Positions 6,165 through 11,622 of a stretch of 13,042 nt of DNA are shown here, in pieces. Under the pieces are notes generated by a model. The model did not search any database and was not told where the DNA came from. It saw nothing but the letters and a program-made list of their open reading frames with translations. A program made the translations under genes and the position numbers. Each line of letters begins with the position of its first letter. The stretch's first letter is position 1. This DNA is from Desulfobulbaceae bacterium (GTDB lineage: Bacteria; Desulfobacterota; Desulfobulbia; Desulfobulbales; Desulfobulbaceae), in contig DRLX01000058.1 of the NCBI GenBank assembly GCA_011322715.1, positions 1 to 13,042 on the forward strand. Direction: 5' to 3'.

Positions 6165-9041
6165 ATGGAAACAGTTTCCACTTCCCATAAACGCGAACGT
6201 TTTTTACTCACCGTGCTTCTCCTGGTGCTTGGTATGGCTCTTACATTATCTGATGGGCTTAAGCGATGGGACCTGACGTTATATGATCTGTTTTCAACCG
6301 TCTCTTTTCAGAAGCCTTCCAATGATGTGCTTATTATTGCCATTGATGAACTCAGTTTGCGAGAGTATGGCCGCTGGCCCTGGTCCCGGCGTATCCATGC
6401 GGAATTGATTAATAAGCTAACCAGGGGCGGTGCCAGGGCAATCGGCTATGACGTTATCTTTTCCGAGGCAAACCGGAACGATCCGGACGATGATCGGGCC
6501 CTGGCCGCGGCCCTTGCCCGGAGTGGTCGGGTTATTTTGCCGGTATTCCATGAAAAAATGGTCGGTGGGGGAGCCCTGCAATTGACTCTTCCCCTCCCTG
6601 AGTTGACCAGAGCAGCGGCAGGTCTTGGCCATGTCGATGCCCAGTTGGATCCGGATGGAATTGTGCGGCGAACATTACTGGAGTCAACCGGAGGCGGAAA
6701 ACAGTATCCAGCGCTTGTGCTGGCAATGTTGCAGTTGTCAGCGGAAAAATCAACATCCTCCGGTCAAGCGATCAATGGGAAGGACCGGGATATTGTCAAA
6801 AAGATCAGGCAAAGATATGGAGAGAAGTCGGTCTATGTCTCGTTTACCGGTCCACCCGGTCATTTCCCCGCAATCTCTTTTTCTGATTATCTGCAGCCCG
6901 ATTATCCGGCAAAAGCGGTTGCCGGCAAGCTGGTTTTGGTTGGAGTTACCGCCCTTGGCCTTGGCGACAGTCTACCGACCCCGGTTTCGGGAAAATCAAT
7001 TCCCATGCCCGGAATCGAGTATAATGCTAATTTGTTGAGCGGCCTGTTGAATAATACCCTTATTGTTCCGGCGGCCATGCAATGGCGTCTGACTCTTGTT
7101 GCTGTCCTGGCTCTTCTTCCCATGCTGTTCTATTCACTGCTCACGCCGAGGCAAAGCCTTTTTGTTGTTGTTCTTCTTTTTTTTCTTACCCTGGCCGCCG
7201 GCCTTTTTCTTCTGCATAGACTCCATTTGTGGTTTCCTCCGACTGCTCTTTTGATAGTGCTGGCACTCAGTTATCCCCTCTGGATATGGCGCCGCCTCGA
7301 AGAGACCATCGTCCAGTTATTTACGGAAAAAGAGCGTGCGCAGGTGATTCTGCATTCCATCGGTGACGGGGTGATTGCAACGGACAGTACCGGAAGGGTG
7401 GACTATATGAACCCTGTTGCCGCCAGCCTGACCGGATATTCTCTTGCCGAGGCCAGGGGCCGACTCCTGGAAAAGGTCTTCCCTGCCGTCAGTGAACATG
7501 AAGGTCATAACCTTGCCGATATTGTTAAGCGTTGCCTTTTGGAAAAGCGTACCGTTACCCTGCAGGAGAACGGTATTCTGGTGAACAGGCACAACAAGGA
7601 GCATGTTGTCCGCATCTCGGCAGGGTTGCTGCATACCGCCTCCGGTAAAGCGCAGGGGGTGGTTCTCGGTATTACCGATGTTACAGAGACAGACAAGATG
7701 ATGCAGCAGCTGGCCTACCAGGCCACCCACGATATGCTCACCGGTCTGCCGAATCGTACCCTGCTCTATGAGCATCTTTCCGAAATTATCAGGCGGACGG
7801 ATCCGGATGCAGTTGCAGCGGTTTTTTTTATAGATCTGGATCAGTTTAAAAAGGTAAATGACCAGATAGGTCATTACGGCGCTGATCAGTTGCTGAAAAG
7901 AGTGGGCAGTCGTTTACAGACCCATTGCGGCGACAAGGATATTCTGGCCCATCTTGGATCGGATAAATATGTGATCGTGGTTGATCGGATAGGGGATACC
8001 GATGCGGCGGCCCGTTTTGCCGATGGATTGCTTGCGGAGTTGGAACCGCCCTTTTCCGTGCAGGGCCAGGATGTCTACATTTCCTGTACCATCGGTATTT
8101 GTATGTATCCCGGTGATGGGGGGGATGTGGACGAGCTGTTGAAAAACGCTGATACGGCCATGTATCGGGCCAAGGAGAGCGGTCGTAATCTGTTTCGTTT
8201 TTTTTCCAGATCAATGAACGATCGTATTCGAGAACGGTTGGATATTGAACAGCATCTTCGGGCCGCCTTGGCCGCTGAAGAGTTGGAAATTTATTACCAG
8301 CCCCAGGTTCGGGCCGTTGATGGGAGGCTTGTCGGCGCGGAATCCCTGCTGCGCTGGAAAAACAGTGAATTCGGCCCTGTTTCACCGGCTAAGTTTATCC
8401 CGGTTGCCGAAGATTGCGGTCTGATTCTTCCCATGGGTGAGTGGGCCCTGCGAACGGTTTGCCGTCAGATACGAAGCTGGCAGAGTATGGGTCTGGACCC
8501 GGTCAGGGTGGCCGTCAATCTTTCTTCCAAGCAGTTCCTGTACGGCAATATCTATGACATCGTAAGCAAGACCCTTCATGAAACGGCGCTTGACCCTTCC
8601 TTCCTTGAGCTGGAAATTACCGAGAGCCTGATCATGGATGACCTCGCCCAGTCAACCCGGTTGATCGGGGAATTAAAGGAACTCGGCATTCGGGTGTCCA
8701 TAGATGATTTTGGTACCGGCTATTCATCGCTGAGCTATTTGAAACACTTTCCGGTGGATCAGTTGAAAATCGACCAGAGTTTTATCCGTGATATCACCGA
8801 CAATGCAAGTGACAAGGCGATTACTCTTGCGATTATCACCATGGCGCATGGGTTGGGTCTGGGTGTTATTGCCGAGGGTGTGGAGCACCGGGACCAATTA
8901 ACCATCCTTCAGCGGCAGAACTGTGATGAAATCCAGGGGTATTTTTTCAGCCGTCCCCTGTCTGTAGAGCAGATGACGAATTATCTGCTGAATCATTCCA
9001 CTTGTCTGGGTGGCCGGGAAAAAATAGCAAATCATCCATAA
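6165..9041 (+). CDS. CHASE2-PAS-GGDEF-EAL protein, probable c-di-GMP phosphodiesterase
   Basis: A 958-residue membrane sensor of cyclic-di-GMP signalling. Layout: N-terminal TM helix at about 12-29; periplasmic CHASE2 domain at about 33-300; three TM helices at about 307-375; PAS domain at about 390-508; GGDEF domain at about 515-680; EAL domain at about 690-945. The GGDEF signature reads G598-S-D-K-Y602, with the catalytic Glu replaced by Lys, so cyclase activity is unlikely. FFIDLDQF and the N565-D566 pair are kept, so GTP may still bind as an allosteric signal. The EAL site looks complete: E726 in ESLLRW (an ExLxR variant), N785, E817 in ELEITE, D847/D848 in DDFGTGYSSL, K868 and E904 in AEGVE. 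The expected reaction is hydrolysis of c-di-GMP to pGpG, tuned by a periplasmic ligand through CHASE2. ATG 6165 has no Shine-Dalgarno sequence; the leader is A/T-rich. uppP follows after 98 bp. Confidence 0.95.
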   Translation: METVSTSHKRERFLLTVLLLVLGMALTLSDGLKRWDLTLYDLFSTVSFQKPSNDVLIIAIDELSLREYGRWPWSRRIHAELINKLTRGGARAIGYDVIFSEANRNDPDDDRALAAALARSGRVILPVFHEKMVGGGALQLTLPLPELTRAAAGLGHVDAQLDPDGIVRRTLLESTGGGKQYPALVLAMLQLSAEKSTSSGQAINGKDRDIVKKIRQRYGEKSVYVSFTGPPGHFPAISFSDYLQPDYPAKAVAGKLVLVGVTALGLGDSLPTPVSGKSIPMPGIEYNANLLSGLLNNTLIVPAAMQWRLTLVAVLALLPMLFYSLLTPRQSLFVVVLLFFLTLAAGLFLLHRLHLWFPPTALLIVLALSYPLWIWRRLEETIVQLFTEKERAQVILHSIGDGVIATDSTGRVDYMNPVAASLTGYSLAEARGRLLEKVFPAVSEHEGHNLADIVKRCLLEKRTVTLQENGILVNRHNKEHVVRISAGLLHTASGKAQGVVLGITDVTETDKMMQQLAYQATHDMLTGLPNRTLLYEHLSEIIRRTDPDAVAAVFFIDLDQFKKVNDQIGHYGADQLLKRVGSRLQTHCGDKDILAHLGSDKYVIVVDRIGDTDAAARFADGLLAELEPPFSVQGQDVYISCTIGICMYPGDGGDVDELLKNADTAMYRAKESGRNLFRFFSRSMNDRIRERLDIEQHLRAALAAEELEIYYQPQVRAVDGRLVGAESLLRWKNSEFGPVSPAKFIPVAEDCGLILPMGEWALRTVCRQIRSWQSMGLDPVRVAVNLSSKQFLYGNIYDIVSKTLHETALDPSFLELEITESLIMDDLAQSTRLIGELKELGIRVSIDDFGTGYSSLSYLKHFPVDQLKIDQSFIRDITDNASDKAITLAIITMAHGLGLGVIAEGVEHRDQLTILQRQNCDEIQGYFFSRPLSVEQMTNYLLNHSTCLGGREKIANHP

Positions 9042-9125
9042 GTCTTGTATGTTATCCTGTCTATGCTGTTTCCTCTATTCCATCTAATTTTCGGATATGA
9101 GATTGGAAACGATTCTATGAAGAAA

Positions 9126-9131
9126 AAGGAG
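9126..9131 (+). promoter_or_regulatory. Ribosome binding site that fixes the uppP start
   Basis: AAGGAG ends 8 nt before ATG 9140, an ideal spacing. The alternative in-frame GTG at 9134 would have a 2-nt spacer, so ATG 9140 is preferred and the protein is 270 residues. Confidence 0.8.
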
Positions 9132-9139
9132 TAGTGTTT

Positions 9140-9952
9140 ATGAGTGTGTTCCAGGCCGTCATTCTCGGTATTGTCCAGGGATTGACGGAATTTATTCCTG
9201 TTTCCAGCTCCGGTCACCTGGTTTTGGTCCCTCATGTCCTGGGCTGGCGGTTTGATCAGTCGCAGGCATTTATTTTTGATGTGCTGGTACAATGGGGCAC
9301 ATTGTTTGCCGTGATTGTGTATTTTCGGCATGATCTTAAGGAAATAGCGCAAGCATTCATTAGAGGGCTGTTCATGCGACAACCGTTTGCCACTGAAGAC
9401 GCACGCATGGGCTGGTATCTGATTATTGCCACCATTCCGGCCGTGGTCGTTGGCCTGCTGGCAAAAGATCTTGTCGAGTCCGCCTTTGCCAGTGCCCGGG
9501 CCACCGGATTTTTTTTACTTGTTACTGCTGCTCTTCTTGTTGTCGCAGAGCTTGTCGGCAAACGGAACAGATCGACCGGGCAGATCAATTGGCGCGACGC
9601 CCTGTGGATCGGCTGTTCTCAGGTGCTTGCCCTGCTGCCTGGTGTCTCTCGCTCCGGATCTACCATTGCCGGTGGTATGACGAGAAACCTCGACCGCTCT
9701 TCGGCGGCCCGTTTTTCCTTTCTGATGTCTATCCCTGTGCTGTTTGGGGCCGGAGTGCTTGCCTGTAAGGATCTCTTTGCCATGCCGACGGCTGATCATT
9801 TTCTGCTTCCTCTGGCGGCGGGTTTTCTGGCGGCCCTGGTATCCGGTTATGCCGCTATTCGATGGCTGATCGCCTATTTAGGTAAACATTCCCTCTATGT
9901 CTTTGCCGGCTATTGTCTACTTATCGGACTTGCTATAATTTTTACAGGTTGA
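9140..9952 (+). CDS. uppP: Undecaprenyl-diphosphatase UppP (BacA family)
   Basis: A 270-residue polytopic inner-membrane enzyme that removes a phosphate from undecaprenyl diphosphate to make C55-P, the carrier for peptidoglycan and other surface polymers. Overproduction in this family gives bacitracin resistance. Both hallmark motifs are present: the (E/Q)xxxE motif as Q13-GLT-E17, followed by FIPVSSSGH with H26, and PGVSRSGST at 167-175 with R171. The first acidic position is Gln, which the family motif allows. Length and hydrophobic pattern match full-length UppP. It is the first gene of the envelope-lipid cluster. A 158-bp palindromic element begins right after its stop codon TGA (9950-9952), and that codon is part of the direct repeat flanking the element. 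Confidence 0.96.
   Translation: MSVFQAVILGIVQGLTEFIPVSSSGHLVLVPHVLGWRFDQSQAFIFDVLVQWGTLFAVIVYFRHDLKEIAQAFIRGLFMRQPFATEDARMGWYLIIATIPAVVVGLLAKDLVESAFASARATGFFLLVTAALLVVAELVGKRNRSTGQINWRDALWIGCSQVLALLPGVSRSGSTIAGGMTRNLDRSSAARFSFLMSIPVLFGAGVLACKDLFAMPTADHFLLPLAAGFLAALVSGYAAIRWLIAYLGKHSLYVFAGYCLLIGLAIIFTG
9942..9952 (+). repeat. Left copy of 11-bp direct repeat (candidate target-site duplication)
   Basis: TTACAGGTTGA, identical to 10111-10121. It holds the last uppP codons and the stop TGA. An exact 11-base repeat this close on either side of a palindromic element is unlikely by chance. Confidence 0.7.
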
Positions 9953-10110
9953 TGGCGTCGTAAAAACTTCGATCTACTGCGGCGTGTGTTGCGGGGCGAT
10001 TCACAACATACTCCCTGTATAGTTGCGACCCGCCCCGCAACACTACTCCTCGTATATCTGTGTTTTTACTTAGCCATCTTTAAGAAGTTTGCTGACTTTT
10101 TTCGAGTTCA
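9953..10110. mobile_element. MITE-like palindromic insertion between uppP and dedA
   Basis: A 158-bp non-coding element between exact 11-bp direct repeats. Its ends form weak inverted repeats: the left end TGGCGTCGTAAAAAC and the reverse complement of the right end TGAACTCGAAAAAAG agree at 10 of 15 positions (TG, TCG, AAAAA). Most of it is a symmetric palindrome centred near 10014. GATGGC (9951-9956) pairs with GCCATC (10073-10078), GTAAAAAC (9960-9967) with GTTTTTAC (10062-10069), and GTGTTGCGGGGCG (9986-9998) with CGCCCCGCAACAC (10031-10043). The unpaired spacers between arms have equal lengths (3 and 18 nt) on both sides. A 32-bp A/T-rich tail (10079-10110) lies outside the palindrome. No open frame of note is present, so any transposase would act from elsewhere. 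Removing the element and one repeat leaves the uppP stop 16 nt before dedA. A locally retained non-mobile hairpin is the alternative. Confidence 0.65.
9986..10043. other. GC-rich core stem-loop of the palindromic element
   Basis: A perfect 13-bp stem, GTGTTGCGGGGCG with CGCCCCGCAACAC, encloses 32 nt. Those 32 nt contain a smaller stem: CAACATAC pairs with GTATAGTTG around the loop TCCCT, with one bulge. In RNA from the uppP transcript this would be very stable and could cause attenuation, pausing or processing before dedA. No T-run follows directly, so it is not a canonical terminator. Confidence 0.75.
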
Positions 10111-10121
10111 TTACAGGTTGA
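10111..10121 (+). repeat. Right copy of 11-bp direct repeat (candidate target-site duplication)
   Basis: TTACAGGTTGA, identical to 9942-9952, and followed at once by the dedA ribosome site AAGGA (10124-10128) and ATG 10138. If this is the original continuation of the uppP end, dedA once started 16 nt after the uppP stop. Confidence 0.7.
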
Positions 10122-10137
10122 CAAAGGATATTTTTTT

Positions 10138-10752
10138 ATGGAAATTCTGCATACAATCACCACCTGGATCGTCCAGACGGTCGGACACTGGGGATACCCG
10201 GGTATCATCATCATGATGTTTCTTGAATCCTCCTTTTTCCCGTTTCCCAGCGAAGTCGTGGTGCCGCCTGCAGGGTATCTGGCGGCCCGGGGCGAGATGT
10301 CTTTGACTCTGGTTATCCTGGCCGGGATAGGCGGTAGTCTTCTTGGAGCACTGTTCAACTACTGGCTGGCGGTTCTATGGGGACGGCCGTTTTTTGAGAA
10401 ATATGGCCGCTACGTGCTCGTCAGCAAGGACAGTCTGGATAAAGCGGACCGTTTTTTTGCCGAGCATGGCCATATCTCGACCTTTATCGGACGACTGCTG
10501 CCGGGAATTCGGCAATATATCAGCCTGCCTGCCGGTATCGCCCGGATGAATCTTCCCCTGTTTGCCGCCTTTACCACACTGGGAGCCGGTCTGTGGGTCA
10601 TCGTCCTGGCCTTGGTCGGATACTATATCGGCAATAATCAGGAATTGGTGCAGCACTATCTGCATCAGATTCTGCTCGGCATCGGGATCTTTGCCGTTGT
10701 TCTGGTGGCAGGGTATGTTTTCCTGAAAAAACGCGCAAAGCTGGAGGTATGA
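10138..10752 (+). CDS. DedA-family membrane protein (SNARE-associated/VTT domain)
   Basis: A 204-residue inner-membrane protein of the DedA family. Recent work links this family to moving undecaprenyl phosphate back across the membrane and to proton-dependent envelope homeostasis. Family signatures are present: FLESSFFPFPSEVVVPPAG with E30 and E39, and GRLLPGIRQYISLPAG with R119 and R125, matching the conserved acidic and arginine positions known to matter in E. coli YqjA/YghB. Hydrophobic segments lie at about 18-50, 55-82, 140-165 and 176-196. ATG 10138 has AAGGA 9 nt upstream. Its stop codon TGA overlaps the first possible start of the patatin gene, and the annotated patatin start is 2 nt downstream, so translation is probably coupled. 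Position after uppP fits a role in C55-P recycling, but the substrate is inferred. Confidence 0.93.
   Translation: MEILHTITTWIVQTVGHWGYPGIIIMMFLESSFFPFPSEVVVPPAGYLAARGEMSLTLVILAGIGGSLLGALFNYWLAVLWGRPFFEKYGRYVLVSKDSLDKADRFFAEHGHISTFIGRLLPGIRQYISLPAGIARMNLPLFAAFTTLGAGLWVIVLALVGYYIGNNQELVQHYLHQILLGIGIFAVVLVAGYVFLKKRAKLEV
10743..10747 (+). promoter_or_regulatory. Ribosome binding site that fixes the patatin start
   Basis: GGAGG lies inside the last codons of the DedA gene. Its spacing is 7 nt to ATG 10755 but only 1 nt to the in-frame ATG 10749. ATG 10755 is therefore preferred, giving an N-terminus MQTTGLALGGGAARG. Confidence 0.7.
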
Positions 10753-10754
10753 GG

Positions 10755-11528
10755 ATGCAGACAACGGGGTTGGCGCTTGGTGGAGGGGCTGCCAGGGGGT
10801 GGGCGCATATCGGCGTTATTCGGGCCCTTGCGGAAAAGAATATTCGAATCACCCATATCGCCGGCACCAGTATCGGGGCCTTTGTCGGCGCCTTTGTCGC
10901 CAGCGGTACGCTTGATGTCCTTGAACGTGAGCTGCAGGACTTTGACTGGAAACATGGACTTAGCTATTTTGCTTCGGTGCCCTCTAAAACAGGAATGCTC
11001 AATGGGCGGAAGATTGCTGAATTTCTTGAGCTGCATCTTGGTGCCGGCAAGCTGGAAGAAACCTCCATTCCGTTGTCGACGGTCGCTGTTGATCTGCGGT
11101 CCGGCCGTGAAGTAACCTTCTCCACCGGCAATATTATTGAGGCCGTGCGGGCAAGCATTGCCGTGCCTGGCATCTTTACTCCGGTAAAAAAGAAAGATCT
11201 GTTTCTGGCCGACGGCGGACTCGTCAACCCCGTACCGGTGAGTACGGTTCGACGTATGGGAGCCGAACATGTGATTGCCGTTGATCTAAACAGGGTTTCC
11301 ATAGCAGCCGATGCGTCGATGTTGAAGGACAATGACCCTAATTTACTTGAAATAATAGGCGCGTCGGCGAATATCATTCAGGCCGGTCTGACCAAGAGCA
11401 GGTTGGCCGTTGATCCACCGGATGTCCTCATCCGTCCTCCCCTGGCCCATATCACTTTTTTGGATTTCAACAGGGGAAAAGAAAGCATTGAGTTGGGGTA
11501 CCGGGCTGCCATGGAAAGCCTTGCTTAA
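10755..11528 (+). CDS. Patatin-like phospholipase (RssA/YlbK-like)
   Basis: A 257-residue single-domain patatin-like lipid acyl hydrolase. The Ser-Asp dyad and oxyanion loop are present: glycine-rich GGGAARG at 9-15, nucleophile S39 in GTSIG, and D153 in the DGG motif. A stretch RASIAVPGIFTPV at about 132-144 is typical of the family. There is no signal peptide, so it probably acts at the cytoplasmic face of the inner membrane. The likely reaction is release of fatty acid from phospholipid or lysophospholipid, but the substrate is not determined. It lies in an apparent operon: the DedA stop is 2 nt before this start, and the DedA-PAP2 gene starts 94 nt after its stop. That setting suggests membrane lipid turnover tied to envelope synthesis. 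Confidence 0.94.
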   Translation: MQTTGLALGGGAARGWAHIGVIRALAEKNIRITHIAGTSIGAFVGAFVASGTLDVLERELQDFDWKHGLSYFASVPSKTGMLNGRKIAEFLELHLGAGKLEETSIPLSTVAVDLRSGREVTFSTGNIIEAVRASIAVPGIFTPVKKKDLFLADGGLVNPVPVSTVRRMGAEHVIAVDLNRVSIAADASMLKDNDPNLLEIIGASANIIQAGLTKSRLAVDPPDVLIRPPLAHITFLDFNRGKESIELGYRAAMESLA

Positions 11529-11622
11529 TCTTTAAGGATCAGAAATTTGTCATGTCTTCGTTATTCTTTATTGGCCCGGCATTCGCTCGCAGGCCCATAT
11601 CCGGCAGGTAAACGGATAACCC

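Noticed and set aside
7317..7874. 185-residue open frame on the minus strand within the CHASE2-PAS-GGDEF-EAL gene
   Set aside because: It is fully inside a well-supported gene and has no domain pattern, so it is a codon-bias shadow.
9134..9139. GTG start for uppP two codons upstream of ATG 9140
   Set aside because: It leaves only 2 nt between AAGGAG and the start, whereas ATG 9140 has an 8-nt spacer.
10118..10123. Perfect TTGACA -35 hexamer just upstream of dedA
   Set aside because: No -10-like hexamer lies 15-19 bp downstream, where the dedA start codon already is. It partly overlaps the 11-bp repeat and is better explained by the uppP-end sequence.
10665..11270. 201-residue open frame on the minus strand across the DedA/patatin genes
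   Set aside because: It is antisense to two genes with complete catalytic or signature motifs, its protein has no recognisable domain and it has no upstream signals. It is a shadow frame.
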